NCBI GenBank assembly: GCA_029243025.1
Contig: JAQWSU010000022.1
Span: forward strand, 186,001 to 250,000
From: Pirellulaceae bacterium
GTDB lineage: Bacteria; Planctomycetota; Planctomycetia; Pirellulales; Pirellulaceae
DNA: 64,000 nt
Direction of reading: 5' to 3'
In this document: positions 47,863 through 57,271 of the stretch, piece after piece
How the letters are laid out: each line of letters begins with the position of its first letter
How positions within the stretch are numbered: position 1 is the first letter of the stretch
Made by a program: the position numbers and the translations under genes
Notes under the pieces: model-generated
The model's database searches: none
What the model saw: the letters and a program-made list of their open reading frames with translations, nothing else
Told to the model about the DNA's origin: nothing

Positions 47863-49644
47863 CTAGCTTGCGTCAAACTCGAGCAGATGTTTGCTCAAGA
47901 TCCGAGTGACTTCTTCCGTTGTTTGCGGGTGGTCGGGAAGATGGGTGTGGGTGGTTTCGATATATTGTTCGCTCAACGTGTGCGGGTGCTCGGCATTTTT
48001 GACAGAGACAACTCCGTCTGCCGGGACATCGTTTTTCAACGTTTTTCCAGTGCCAATGATCGAATGAGTCTTCACATGAGTTGCGAGGGGCAAGGGGTAG
48101 GTCGCCAGCAAGAGCGGACTGTCGGGACGAAGAAGGTCAATGCTGGTGGGGAGTCGTTCATGGACTTGGTCGACGAAAACATGTGGGTTGTTCTTGATCA
48201 GATGGTGGAGCGCGATGACACGATCCTTGGGTTGATGAACTAGCGTTGACCCGAGGCGGCCCACCGCACTACTTGCCCAAACCGAGCCCAGGTGCGGAGT
48301 ACCAATAAAGATGGCGCGGGTGACGAAGGGCTGTGGTTCAAAAAAGAACATTTCGTTGATCGTTCGCTTAACGCTTTCCGATGCGTTTAAATGAGCGACA
48401 GGACGCGTCGCGATACTGTTCCAAATAGCAGAATTGCTTGAACAAATTTGTAGCTTGGTTAGCAATCCTCCCATGCTGTGGCCGATCAAGACCATCGCCG
48501 ACAAGGCCGGGTCGGTCTGTTCAGGGTCGATGTCATCCATCGCTTGCCGCAAGGCGGTACGTAACTCCGCACCAGAACGTAAATATGATTGTCCGGTCGG
48601 ATACTGATAGGACCAAATCTGATAGCGATCGTTGACCCAGGGAGTCACACGGAGGTCATTGATCAGGTCGATCCAGGTCAAACGGTCAGAAAGCAATCCA
48701 TGAATAAATACGACTGGTATTTTGCCTGCCTGATATGGTTCCAGCATTCTTAACCCAACGCCACTGTGCTGATGTTCGGGCGTCATGAAATCACGAATCT
48801 TGCTCCGGTGTGTATCGCTGGCCACGTGGGCTAAGGGAGCCGATAGGTCTCGGCACATTTGATGTTCGCGGTTTCCAAGTTTCGCTTGATAGCTGGAAAG
48901 CGGGTTGTACAGGTCGAGAACGGCGATTTCTGAAGATTGGGAGACCTGCGCGACGCGATGAGAGGAAGTGGGACGCAAGATTGCAGTTGCCGAGAACGGA
49001 ACGACACGGCTGTGGTAGGACCCGGTCTGTTCGCGGATTCTGAGTGCCACAAGCGGGATTCCCAGGCCGGGTTGCTGCCAGTAACGGGCTAATTTGGAGT
49101 CTTGCTTCGTTTGCGTGTGGATCTTGCCAGTTGCAAACTCAAATCGATTCAGATCTTGGGCTTCCCAAGCAAAACCGTGTAATTGAATACGAATTGACTT
49201 GAAGGATTGGTCGGAGTCCGAGAGTAGGATCGGTTGTGTTGGATCCAACTGCTGGGTTTTCATCAGGTGATCCAGCAACGCTTTTAGTTCGCGATGGTAG
49301 CCTTGCCAAGCCTCCGCTCGCACCGTGTCACTTAATTGCTCGTCTGTCAGGGTCGCCCAACTGGCGAGAGTTGCTTCCGTCAATGCGACGGCCTGATCGT
49401 CTGTCGTTTGATCGGTCGACGGGCGTTTGTCCGTAAGCGAAACGGATTCGACGGAAAGTTTTGCGACTTGCGCTGGATCGGCTGCCTCTTCGGCAAGGTC
49501 CGAGTTCGGTGGTTGACGGTGGAAAATACCGGTGACCGCCCGCGGTACGTGCGCAAGACCGTCAAAGCTACGGCAGCCAAAGCTGAAGCTTCCTAGCAGT
49601 CCAACGGCGACTGCGAAACAAATGAGAAGTCGATAGGGCGACAT
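47863..49644 (-). CDS. Exported lipase-like alpha/beta hydrolase
   Basis: 593 residues with an N-terminal signal and possible lipobox cysteine (GLLGSFSFGC, Cys24). An N-terminal region of unknown fold precedes the hydrolase domain: PVVFIHGLLSDRLTW gives the oxyanion region, VLIGHSMGGLL the nucleophile GHSMGG, and a late TTHTHLPDHPQ may supply the histidine. Triacylglycerol-lipase or palmitoyl-thioesterase-like activity in the envelope is likely. Between the SYLF gene (29 bp upstream) and the MscS gene (11 bp downstream), so part of an operon. Confidence 0.85.
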   Translation of the reverse strand: MSPYRLLICFAVAVGLLGSFSFGCRSFDGLAHVPRAVTGIFHRQPPNSDLAEEAADPAQVAKLSVESVSLTDKRPSTDQTTDDQAVALTEATLASWATLTDEQLSDTVRAEAWQGYHRELKALLDHLMKTQQLDPTQPILLSDSDQSFKSIRIQLHGFAWEAQDLNRFEFATGKIHTQTKQDSKLARYWQQPGLGIPLVALRIREQTGSYHSRVVPFSATAILRPTSSHRVAQVSQSSEIAVLDLYNPLSSYQAKLGNREHQMCRDLSAPLAHVASDTHRSKIRDFMTPEHQHSGVGLRMLEPYQAGKIPVVFIHGLLSDRLTWIDLINDLRVTPWVNDRYQIWSYQYPTGQSYLRSGAELRTALRQAMDDIDPEQTDPALSAMVLIGHSMGGLLTKLQICSSNSAIWNSIATRPVAHLNASESVKRTINEMFFFEPQPFVTRAIFIGTPHLGSVWASSAVGRLGSTLVHQPKDRVIALHHLIKNNPHVFVDQVHERLPTSIDLLRPDSPLLLATYPLPLATHVKTHSIIGTGKTLKNDVPADGVVSVKNAEHPHTLSEQYIETTHTHLPDHPQTTEEVTRILSKHLLEFDAS

Positions 49645-49673
49645 GCGCTACTTCCATGTGGCGCGTTTTCGAA

Positions 49674-50780
49674 TTAATAACGACCCGTGGGAACGGTTGC
49701 CGAATTCGCGGGCGGTGGCGGCAGGTTCAACTGGTTTGCGTTGCTTTTCGCGTTCAACGTCGCGAACTCCCTCAGTAGCTGATGGGTGGTCACAAATTCT
49801 GGTCGTTGTGACAGCGACAAGTATTGTGGCGCAGCGGAAATTGCCGCGTAACGCTGTAGTACATCATTCAGTGCGACTTCGGAAATAGCTGCGCCCGGCG
49901 TGAGTATACTGCTGGGGATTTCTAAGTAGGGCTTCCAGTCGCTCGGCAATAAAGCGTTTAGTTTTTGCCAGGATATTGTCAATTGTTGTCGGACCAATTG
50001 AGATTGTGCCGATGGAACCGCCAGAGGCTCAGAGGTCGTGACGGCCGTGCCTGGCGCAACAACGGCAGGTGATACGTTGACAGGAGCTGTACCGCTGTAT
50101 TTGGAAAGTTCGTTCATCAATTCGACGGCGGATGCGGGTAGCGTCCCCGCGGTATACGTTGGTTGGCCCGTTGGAGAGATGACCTGGTGGTGGTAGTACG
50201 AGATACCGGCAACTTGGTCAATTTGTAGCACCGATCCGTCGATCGACACGCCTGCAAACAAACCACGACTTCGTGAGTACGATAGGATTTCCGCCGACAA
50301 CGTTGCGTCGGTCGCAGCGGACGCTTGACGTCCCACGGGGCCTGCTGCCGCAGCCGCATCAACGCCTAACGTCAATTTTCCATTCATCAGGTCGTTCACG
50401 CTGTTGCGCGTCTTGAAAACAAGTACGACATCCGTTGACTGGAGGCCAGCTTGCCAGCCCACGCTTCCGCCAGTCAGCGAGATAAACATGGGGGGCAACC
50501 ACTGTTGGTTCTCGGAACGTACCAGCATTGTGCCCCGGCCATGACGAATGCCAACAATGAAACCGCCTTTGACGACGCCCGGGATAATGGCCACGCCTTG
50601 AGCTTCATGCAATAGACGTCCTGGGATCTGACTGGCGGGTATGGCCATCACTTCACGCAATACGTTTACCGAACTCAGGACAATCTGATCCTGCGGCGTT
50701 TGAGCGGCGGCCACCGTGGGCATGATCAGCATCGCCAATAGCACGACGGATGCACGTTTTGGGTCGGTTCTTTGTCTCAT
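49674..50780 (-). CDS. Exported SYLF (Ysc84-like) lipid-binding domain protein
   Basis: 368 residues from ATG 50780 with GGAG upstream; signal SVVLLAMLIMPTVAAAQ. Residues about 30-210 match the SYLF domain: AQGVAIIPGVVKGGFIVG, GRGTMLVR, WLPPMFISLTGGSVGWQAG, DVVLVFKT and SRSRGLFAGVSIDGSVLQ. SYLF domains bind membranes or phosphoinositides in eukaryotes; bacterial ones are secreted and little studied. The C-terminal 150 residues are of unknown fold. First gene of the SYLF-lipase-MscS(-CorA) run. Confidence 0.9.
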   Translation of the reverse strand: MRQRTDPKRASVVLLAMLIMPTVAAAQTPQDQIVLSSVNVLREVMAIPASQIPGRLLHEAQGVAIIPGVVKGGFIVGIRHGRGTMLVRSENQQWLPPMFISLTGGSVGWQAGLQSTDVVLVFKTRNSVNDLMNGKLTLGVDAAAAAGPVGRQASAATDATLSAEILSYSRSRGLFAGVSIDGSVLQIDQVAGISYYHHQVISPTGQPTYTAGTLPASAVELMNELSKYSGTAPVNVSPAVVAPGTAVTTSEPLAVPSAQSQLVRQQLTISWQKLNALLPSDWKPYLEIPSSILTPGAAISEVALNDVLQRYAAISAAPQYLSLSQRPEFVTTHQLLREFATLNAKSNANQLNLPPPPANSATVPTGRY

Positions 50781-51027
50781 GAGGAAACTCCAATGGCGTA
50801 TTTTTAGCTTGGGTCGCAAAAATCGCGGCGGCGGATTCTAGAAAGATCCGCTCGTGCCAGCAAGACCGTTCATCCAATCGATCTGTCGCGGTCGTTTTTG
50901 CCCGGAATACGCGGTCAGAACTCGTCGGAAACGAGAAATGATTGCCACTGATAGCGTGAATGCAATGCGTTGCTAGTGCTGGCATCGCCTTCCAATCGCG
51001 TGGCGTCGGGGCAAGGCGGACGATCGT

Positions 51028-51065
51028 GGCCCGCGGGATTTAAAGAGGCCCGCGGGATTTAAAGA
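51028..51065. repeat. 19-bp exact tandem duplication over the transaminase stop codon
   Basis: GGCCCGCGGGATTTAAAGA at 51028-51046 is repeated exactly at 51047-51065. The second copy contains the TAA stop of the minus-strand gene ending at 51059. Confidence 0.92.
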
Positions 51066-52192
51066 GGATTGGTTTTTTCGATCGCTTTGAGCAATCGCTC
51101 AATGTCATCCGGATAAACTTCGCCAATGGTGCCAATGCGGAACGACTCAATGTTGGTCACCTTACCCGGATAGATAACGAATCCTTGTTCCTTTAGTTCG
51201 GTGTAGAAGTCAAGGAAGTTGAAGTTCGGCGATTGGGGCGAATGAAAAGCCGTGATGATGGGTGATTGATGTTCTAAGGCGAGTACCGTTCGAAAGCCAA
51301 TACGAGTCATGCCTTCGACGAGCGTTTTCTGATTTTGAGTGTAGCGGGCATGGCGTGCGACAACACCGCCCTCTGATTCCAATTCAGTCAGTGCTTGCGC
51401 GAAGGCGCGAACGGTGTGGGTGGGTGAGGTGAATCTCCATTTTCCGTGGTTCGACTCCATCGTCGACCACTGATCGTAGAGATCAAGTGAAAGTGATCGG
51501 GCCCAGCCTTGAGTGGTTTGCAGCTGATCGCGTTTGGCCACAATGAAGCCAAAACCAGGTACACCTTGAATGCATTTATTGGCACTGCTGATGATGTAAT
51601 CGATCGAAAGTTTTTGGATGTCGATTGGGACACCACCAAACGTGCTCATCGCGTCCACGATGAAAGTCTTACCGTGTGCTTTGACCATCTGACCGATTTT
51701 TTCGATCGGATTCAGCATGCCAGTGGTCGTTTCTCCATGGACGACAGCGACGTGAGTCAAATCCGAATCCTTCATCAAATGTTGCTCAAGTAAATCAAGC
51801 TGTAAGGCTTCCGTTTCGCTGTCTTTTTGGATCGTGTGATCAATCTTCAGTGCGTTGGCGATCTGCCCAATACGCTGCCCGTAGGCGCCATTGGACAAGA
51901 CAAGAAGTTTTCCGTCAGCCGGGATAATACTGCCGATCACGGACTCGACCGCGAACGTGCCACTCCCTTGCATCAAAACCGCTGTGTAGCTTTGCTGCGC
52001 ATCCGCAGTGCTGGTGGCGAGATTCACGAGTTTGCGTCGGATGACTTCGACCACGCCTCGGTTGTAGTCGTCATCCCATGTGCACCAATCACGAAGCATG
52101 GCTCGACGAACCGTGCGACTTGTCGACAGAGGCCCCGGCGTCAGGAGTAAATAAGGATTTTGATCAAGGTCCGGCTGGATTGATTTCGTCAT
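51059..52192 (-). CDS. phnW: 2-aminoethylphosphonate-pyruvate transaminase-like PLP enzyme
   Basis: 377 residues, cytoplasmic, fold-type I aminotransferase. The N-terminal [30 protein letters not shown] and [13 protein letters not shown] match Phn[12 protein letters not shown] and [10 protein letters not shown] are substrate/PLP regions and [15 protein letters not shown] carries the PLP lysine. PhnW converts 2-aminoethylphosphonate and pyruvate to phosphonoacetaldehyde and alanine. No phosphonoacetaldehyde hydrolase or dehydrogenase gene lies next to it here, so the phosphonate role is by family; a related alanine-glyoxylate-type activity is possible. Confidence 0.88.
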   Translation of the reverse strand: MTKSIQPDLDQNPYLLLTPGPLSTSRTVRRAMLRDWCTWDDDYNRGVVEVIRRKLVNLATSTADAQQSYTAVLMQGSGTFAVESVIGSIIPADGKLLVLSNGAYGQRIGQIANALKIDHTIQKDSETEALQLDLLEQHLMKDSDLTHVAVVHGETTTGMLNPIEKIGQMVKAHGKTFIVDAMSTFGGVPIDIQKLSIDYIISSANKCIQGVPGFGFIVAKRDQLQTTQGWARSLSLDLYDQWSTMESNHGKWRFTSPTHTVRAFAQALTELESEGGVVARHARYTQNQKTLVEGMTRIGFRTVLALEHQSPIITAFHSPQSPNFNFLDFYTELKEQGFVIYPGKVTNIESFRIGTIGEVYPDDIERLLKAIEKTNPL

Positions 52193-52507
52193 CGGCGATT
52201 GTCAGCTCCGATACACTTCCTGTGGATGAAGGGTAAGGCGTTTTGCTTGAACAGATCCACCAGTCGAATTGCGGAAAGAAATTCGGAATAAGCGGACTCG
52301 ACAAATTCCCGCGTTTGCCGGACATTGGCAGCCGGTGTGGGGCAGCTCAAAGTCGCGTTCGTTTCGCCTGTTGTCTACATTGTGATCGTCGAGAACGAGT
52401 TCTGTCCACCGCTGACTTGTCAGAATCTCGTTCCCAGCTGATTTTTTTTTTAACGGCTTTCCAACAGATAGAGCAGCTCTGCGGATTGAAATAGCAAAGG
52501 AACGATT
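52193..52507. other. Divergent intergenic region
   Basis: About 315 bases between divergent starts of the transaminase and cyclase genes. It contains a T-run at about 52440-52450 upstream of the cyclase gene. No RNA or repeat recognised. Confidence 0.4.
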
Positions 52508-53521
52508 GTGAATAATTTGCGAGTGAAGGCTTATTGGGCGATGCCGATGTTGATCGGCGGTCTGTTCATACAGCAATCGATGTTGCAATCTACATCCGCT
52601 CAAAGCCAGCGACCGATGACGGAACAAGATGTTCTCGAACTGATTGACGAAGTTTCAAACTGGGGCCGCTGGGGCAAGGACGATCAGCTGGGTGCGATTA
52701 ATCTAATTACCGCCGAGAAGCGTCGACAAGCCGCTCAGCTGGTGAAGGTGGGGGAATCTGTTTCGCTCGCGCGGCAGGCCGAAACAACCCAAGCTCCTGA
52801 TAATCCAAATCCGTTTGGTCATCAAATGTTGACCTTTGGACGCGGGACGAAAGGGCAGTGGAGTGTTGACGAGTTTCGCGTCTCCTATCACGGATATGCG
52901 CATACGCATATGGATTCGCTTTGCCACCTTTTTTTTCGTGGCAAGATGTACAACGGTTTTTCCCGCGATGAAATCACAAAAGAGGGTGCCCAGAAACTTT
53001 CGATCCATAATCTGAAGAACGGAATTTTTAGCCGAGGAATCCTGGTCGATATTCCACGGCTTCGCGGGCTCGACTATCTGGAACCTTCGACGCCGATCTA
53101 TCCGGAAGAACTCGAAGCGTGGGAGAATCGAGCTGGGATTACCGTGCAGCCGGGGGATGTCGTGTTTATCCGCACAGGCCGCTGGGCCCGGCGTGATGCG
53201 TTGGGAGCTTGGGATGTGGCAAAGGAAGGTTCTGCTGGGCTGCACGCCTCTTGTGCTCGCTGGCTGAAGAAACGCGATGTGGCCATGATTGGCAGCGATG
53301 CGGCAAGTGACGTCCTGCCTTCGGGAATCCCTGGCGTCAGTCACCCGGTTCATTTGTTGGTGTTGCATGCGATGGGAATTCACATTTTTGACAATTGCGA
53401 TTTGGAAGCGTTGGGAGAAACCGCGGAACGGTTTCAACGATGGGACTTTCTGATTCAAGCTGCTCCTATTCCCGTGAAGGGCGGGACCGGATCTCCCTTA
53501 AATCCAATTGCCACCTTTTGA
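52508..53521 (+). CDS. Exported cyclase-family (kynurenine-formamidase-like) metal hydrolase
   Basis: 337 residues starting with GTG at 52508, supported by AAGGA seven bases upstream. Signal-like MLIGGLFIQQSMLQSTSAQ. The family metal motif is visible as YAHTHMDSLCHLFF (HxxTHxDxxxH type), with a later GDVVFIRTG and the SHPVHLLVLHAMGIHIFDN region. Related enzymes hydrolyse formyl-kynurenine or lactam/amide bonds with manganese or zinc. Substrate unknown. A hairpin lies about 45 bp downstream. Confidence 0.88.
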   Translation: MNNLRVKAYWAMPMLIGGLFIQQSMLQSTSAQSQRPMTEQDVLELIDEVSNWGRWGKDDQLGAINLITAEKRRQAAQLVKVGESVSLARQAETTQAPDNPNPFGHQMLTFGRGTKGQWSVDEFRVSYHGYAHTHMDSLCHLFFRGKMYNGFSRDEITKEGAQKLSIHNLKNGIFSRGILVDIPRLRGLDYLEPSTPIYPEELEAWENRAGITVQPGDVVFIRTGRWARRDALGAWDVAKEGSAGLHASCARWLKKRDVAMIGSDAASDVLPSGIPGVSHPVHLLVLHAMGIHIFDNCDLEALGETAERFQRWDFLIQAAPIPVKGGTGSPLNPIATF

Positions 53522-53565
53522 ATTACTGCTGTTGATAGCGTTGCCATCGAAAAGAAAAAATTCGA

Positions 53566-53590
53566 CGTTGGCAGCCACATGCTGCCGATG
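53566..53590. other. 10-bp hairpin downstream of the cyclase gene
   Basis: CGTTGGCAGC at 53566-53575 pairs with GCTGCCGATG at 53581-53590 (two G-U pairs) around CACAT. It is flanked by A-rich tracts on both sides; on the plus strand no T-run follows, so it may be a transcript-end or processing structure rather than a classic terminator. Confidence 0.45.
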
Positions 53591-53708
53591 AAAAAAAGGC
53601 ATGCGGTTCCCGCGTTAAGTTGTCGCCGGTCGATCCCAACTGGCGATCGGTGTGCTAGATCGCCTACCTCCTAGCACGATCAAAAATCTTGTCCCCAAGA
53701 GAGTTGCC

Positions 53709-54737
53709 ATGCGCGCTGCTCCGTTTCCCGCGATGAAGGAAATTGTGCTGATGGGGTTGTGTAGCAGCATGATTGGCTGCGCGAACTTTGACAATCTGAC
53801 CCAACAGGATCGGCTCGAACAGGGCTACACGATTGTCTTGCCGGGAATTGATGGTCCCAGTATCGCAAATTCGAACATTGCTCAAGGAATCGCCGATTCC
53901 GGTCTCGAGACGGCAATTGAGGTGCACGATTGGACAACGGGCGTACCGCTACTGTTGCCTCTTCACCTCTATACAAAACGTGCCAATCAACGTAAGGCCA
54001 AACAATTGGCCGGAAAAATCGTTGCGTATCAGGAACGCTATCCTGGTCGCCCTGTGCATCTTGTCGCACAGTCGGGAGGCTGTGGTGTTTTGTTGTGGAC
54101 GCTCGAGTCTTTGCCGACAAATCGCAAGGTTACGAGTACGGTCATGCTTAGCGCAGCGGTTTCTCCGACCTATGACGTCCGCCGGGCATTGCAGCACACC
54201 GAGGCTGGGATTTGGAATTACTACTCGCCATTAGACGTTATTTTGCTTGCCGGAACGTTGGTGGGTGGCAACATCGATGGCCGTTGGATGCCGGGGGCCG
54301 GTGCGGTTGGTTTCTGGTCGTATTCTCCCGAGTCGGTCGGTGACGGCCCGCGACTCCATCAAATACCGTTCCGTCCCGAAATGTTACTGGCGGGAAATCT
54401 TGGTGGCCACTGGGGACCTGCTAAGTCGCCCTTCGCACGCGACTATATTGCTCCCGTGTTAGCCAAGTCAGAACGGTATCAACCGGGATTGGTAGTGTCA
54501 AATTCTGATCTGAGATCGAGTCATCAGGGTGCGCCGGTCATGAATCTGGCAGGAATGAACTCCCGGGATCCACGTCGAGCAAGCTACTATCGGGTTTCGT
54601 CGGATGGAAGTGTCACTCAGCCGTTTGTCTTTCCATCGAAGATCGACGTTTCGGCGGTCGTCTCAACAGGGATTCGGCCTGACGTCGCACGCTACTCGCA
54701 GAAACTGAGCGGCCGATCCATTCCGACCGATCGTTGA
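53709..54737 (+). CDS. Lipoprotein alpha/beta hydrolase-like protein
   Basis: 342 residues from ATG 53709 with AAGAGAG upstream. Lipobox SMIGC (Cys23). The rest has an alpha/beta-hydrolase layout: GYTIVLPGIDGP, PVHLVAQSGGCGVL with an A-x-S-x-G nucleophile elbow, and a region HWGPAKSPFARDYIAP near the end. No clear histidine of a triad could be placed with confidence. Probably an envelope esterase or structural hydrolase homologue. It overlaps the open frame of the next gene only outside that gene's likely start. Confidence 0.72.
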   Translation: MRAAPFPAMKEIVLMGLCSSMIGCANFDNLTQQDRLEQGYTIVLPGIDGPSIANSNIAQGIADSGLETAIEVHDWTTGVPLLLPLHLYTKRANQRKAKQLAGKIVAYQERYPGRPVHLVAQSGGCGVLLWTLESLPTNRKVTSTVMLSAAVSPTYDVRRALQHTEAGIWNYYSPLDVILLAGTLVGGNIDGRWMPGAGAVGFWSYSPESVGDGPRLHQIPFRPEMLLAGNLGGHWGPAKSPFARDYIAPVLAKSERYQPGLVVSNSDLRSSHQGAPVMNLAGMNSRDPRRASYYRVSSDGSVTQPFVFPSKIDVSAVVSTGIRPDVARYSQKLSGRSIPTDR

Positions 54738-54803
54738 TATTTCGACGATTTTGCAGCTTTCGTTTTTCTGATCGGCCCGGCCGCAGTAGAATGAGAGGCC
54801 AGT

Positions 54804-54833
54804 CATTGGGATGTTCGCCATTGGGATGTTCGC
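54804..54833 (+). repeat. 15-bp exact tandem duplication before the phosphoesterase
   Basis: CATTGGGATGTTCGC at 54804-54818 is repeated exactly at 54819-54833, 30 bp upstream of the start at 54863. Confidence 0.9.
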
Positions 54834-54862
54834 TGGGTTGGGCAATCGAAAGGATAAGTTCG

Positions 54863-55768
54863 ATGCTGGAAGCTGAATTGAGTCGGTTGCCACGACTGCC
54901 GGTGGGGCGTCGGGCATTCATTCAGAATGGAGTATTGTTGCTGATGACGGCTCCTGCTCTCGATGCTGTTTTTGCTGAGGAAGCTGTTCAGCCAATCTTA
55001 AAGATCGGATTGGTCACCGACCTGCACTATGCTGATAAACCGACCGCTGGAAGTCGATGCTATCGGGAATCACTCGATAAGTTGACTGCGGCTGCTAGCG
55101 AGTTGCAACAGCATGATCCGGCCTTCATCGTGGAACTTGGTGATCTCATCGATGCGGCCGATACGGTAAGTGAGGAGCAGGGTTTTCTGAAACGAATTAA
55201 TCGTTTGTATTCCCAGATTTCCAACGAACGTCATTATGTCCTGGGCAACCACTGTGTTTCGACGCTGACCAAGAATGAGTTTCTGGGCGAAGTGGAACGT
55301 GAAAAGTCATACTACGGCTTTGAGAAAGGTGGTTATCACTTTTTGGTATTAGACGCCTGTTTTCGCGGCGATGGGCAGTCCTATGGCCGTAATAATTTCG
55401 AGTGGACCGATGCAAACATTCCGGCGGAAGAACTAGAATGGCTTCAAGCAGAATTGCAAACCACCTCGAAGCCAGTGATTGTGTTTACCCACCAACGGCT
55501 TGATTTGATGAATCATTATGCGGTGCGCAACGCTGTTGCCGTGCGGAAGATTCTTGAAAAGTCAGGTAAGGTGCGGGCGGTCTTTCAAGGCCATAGCCAT
55601 GAAAATGACTACCGTGAAATCGGTGGGATTCACTACTGCACGTTGCGCGCCATGGTGGAAGGCTCCGGACTGGATAAAAGCGGCTGCTCGTTGATGAGTT
55701 TGGCAGCCGACGGAGTGATCCGCATTCAGGGGTTTCAGCAGCAAAGTAACTATCGTTGGACGACTTAG
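54863..55768 (+). CDS. Exported calcineurin-like metallophosphoesterase
   Basis: 301 residues from ATG 54863 with AAAGGATAAG upstream. N-terminal Tat-like stretch VGRRAFIQNGVLLLMTAP. The phosphoesterase core is clear: LVTDLHYAD (D-x-H), VELGDLID (GDxxD), GNHCVS (GNH), VFTHQRLD (GxxH-type His) and FQGHSHEND (GHxH). Two metal ions are expected. It removes phosphate from a periplasmic ester; the substrate is unknown. Confidence 0.93.
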   Translation: MLEAELSRLPRLPVGRRAFIQNGVLLLMTAPALDAVFAEEAVQPILKIGLVTDLHYADKPTAGSRCYRESLDKLTAAASELQQHDPAFIVELGDLIDAADTVSEEQGFLKRINRLYSQISNERHYVLGNHCVSTLTKNEFLGEVEREKSYYGFEKGGYHFLVLDACFRGDGQSYGRNNFEWTDANIPAEELEWLQAELQTTSKPVIVFTHQRLDLMNHYAVRNAVAVRKILEKSGKVRAVFQGHSHENDYREIGGIHYCTLRAMVEGSGLDKSGCSLMSLAADGVIRIQGFQQQSNYRWTT

Positions 55769-55769
55769 T

Positions 55770-55821
55770 CGTTGGACGAATCACACTGAGTTGGCCGTTG
55801 GACGAATCACACCGAGCTTGG
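55770..55821 (+). repeat. 26-bp imperfect tandem duplication
   Basis: CGTTGGACGAATCACACTGA begins at 55770 and recurs with small changes at 55796, just after the phosphoesterase stop. Confidence 0.85.
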
Positions 55822-55829
55822 ATGGATCG

Positions 55830-56123
55830 ATGGGAAGTCGACAGATTGTGGAGGGGATCCAGCTGACAAATTCAGGGCTGGCGACCGTCGATCCGGCTTT
55901 GAACGACGTGCTGTTTGATCTGGCCTTGCGGTTAGAGAAAGCGAACGACTTGCCAGTCGATGTTCAGCATGTTTTGGCCGCCATCGTGCTTGCTGCCAAC
56001 TGTGGTGACCTGGGCGCCGATGCGAAAATTGTTGCAACCGATGATTCGCTCGTCGAGATATTGACCCACCATGTGGTTGTCGTCTTTCGTGATTTTGGTG
56101 GTGAAGTAGGCAACGATGATTAA
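55830..56123 (+). CDS. Small hypothetical protein
   Basis: 97 residues from ATG 55830. The sequence has a coding-like, evenly composed character with helical stretches (PALNDVLFDLALRLEKAND, DVQHVLAAIVLAANCGDLG) and no signal or membrane segment. No family recognised. The ribosome site is weak, and a start further upstream at 55791 is possible. It follows the phosphoesterase on the same strand by about 60 bp. Confidence 0.5.
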   Translation: MGSRQIVEGIQLTNSGLATVDPALNDVLFDLALRLEKANDLPVDVQHVLAAIVLAANCGDLGADAKIVATDDSLVEILTHHVVVVFRDFGGEVGNDD

Positions 56124-56215
56124 CCGGTCGTGTGTGATCTCGCAGATTCGACTCCCGGCAAGACCCGCTTGGTTGAAAAAAAATCGTGGCTTTGCGACGG
56201 AATAGAGCAGTTTTT

Positions 56216-56905
56216 TTAGATCGCGATTCGCCAAAGTACGATCTGAATGACCTCAGCGAGGATCGTGGTGACGCCCGTCCAATGGAGCCAGTCGCGTTTT
56301 TCGCCAGCGATCAGATCGTACGATGCCGCCAGTGCGACACTCAGCATCAGCAGCAGAGGAATCAACTGTAAGAAGAAGCCAAAGCCAAGCCACAAAGGCA
56401 TCAGCCCCCAAGAGATCATCAAGAAATTGATCCCCATTCCCGCCCACTCCAAAATGTAGAGCAGGAAGGGAAGTTTCCAACGGATTGTAGGAATGTGGTA
56501 TGCCGCTCGGGCAGCCATAGCGGTTGGAATAAAACAAAGCGTACCAAGCAACAATTGATGAATGCTTGTGTGGAGAACGTGAATTCCGGTCGCGAATATC
56601 GGATTGTAAACGAGGAGGTGAAAAACCTCGATGATCATCAACCAATGACCGGCTGCTGAGATGGCGGGGTTTCGACCGAGCCACCACGATTGGGCTAAGG
56701 TGATCACTCCCGCGATGCAAGTGCCGGCGATGAGTGCCGCAATGATTTCCGTTGGGCGGCGCAATTCTGCGAATGCGGGAGATGTAGGAGGCCGCAATTC
56801 ATGAAGGAACTGAACCATGACCAGATAGGCAGCCGTACAAAAAACCCATAACATCAAATGATAGATAGATAAACGTGGTAGTTCGGGCAGATTGTTCGTT
56901 TTCAT
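56216..56905 (-). CDS. Hypothetical multi-pass membrane protein
   Basis: 229 residues with about six hydrophobic segments (MLWVFCTAAYLVMVQFL, IIAALIAGTCIAGVITLA, LLLGTLCFIPTAMAARAAY, FLMISWGLMPLWLGFGFFLQ and others). No family recognised. The start codon at 56905 lies at the edge of a run of 19-bp repeats, so the translation start region may be variable in copy number between strains. Confidence 0.65.
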   Translation of the reverse strand: MKTNNLPELPRLSIYHLMLWVFCTAAYLVMVQFLHELRPPTSPAFAELRRPTEIIAALIAGTCIAGVITLAQSWWLGRNPAISAAGHWLMIIEVFHLLVYNPIFATGIHVLHTSIHQLLLGTLCFIPTAMAARAAYHIPTIRWKLPFLLYILEWAGMGINFLMISWGLMPLWLGFGFFLQLIPLLLMLSVALAASYDLIAGEKRDWLHWTGVTTILAEVIQIVLWRIAI

Positions 56906-56979
56906 GGTTAGCGTCTGTTGAAATGGTTAGTGTCTGTTGAAATGGTTAGCGTCTGTTGAAATGGTTAGCGTCCGTGCAA
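56904..56979. repeat. Four tandem 19-bp repeats at the start of the membrane-protein gene
   Basis: The unit ATGGTTAGCGTCTGTTGAA begins at 56904, 56923 (one change), 56942 and 56961 (last copy diverged). The first copy overlaps the minus-strand start codon of the membrane-protein gene, so the repeats form its 5' leader. Confidence 0.92.
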
Positions 56980-57271
56980 AATAACTTCGGGAATAGCTTT
57001 CTCGTCAGCCAGTATCGACAAACTCCTTTGCTCGAAGCCAATGTACGATCTTCGCGAGCTGAGAATAAGTTGATCGCCAAATGAAGGACAAACCGTTCTT
57101 GATGAACAACTAACGTAAATCCGGTCGCTTTTGTGGATCACGAATCGATGTCAGAGACGCAATCCGCATGGACTTTGCGATACAAATCGTTTTACCCCTT
57201 ACACATTACAGCCGGACTGGTATCGTCTTAGTAGCCGACCGGTCGATCTCTAGCCTACAGGGGAATCTCGC
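56906..57271. other. Divergent intergenic region
   Basis: About 365 bases between the divergent membrane-protein and STAS genes. Apart from the 19-bp repeats at its left end no feature was recognised; promoters for both genes are expected here. Confidence 0.45.
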
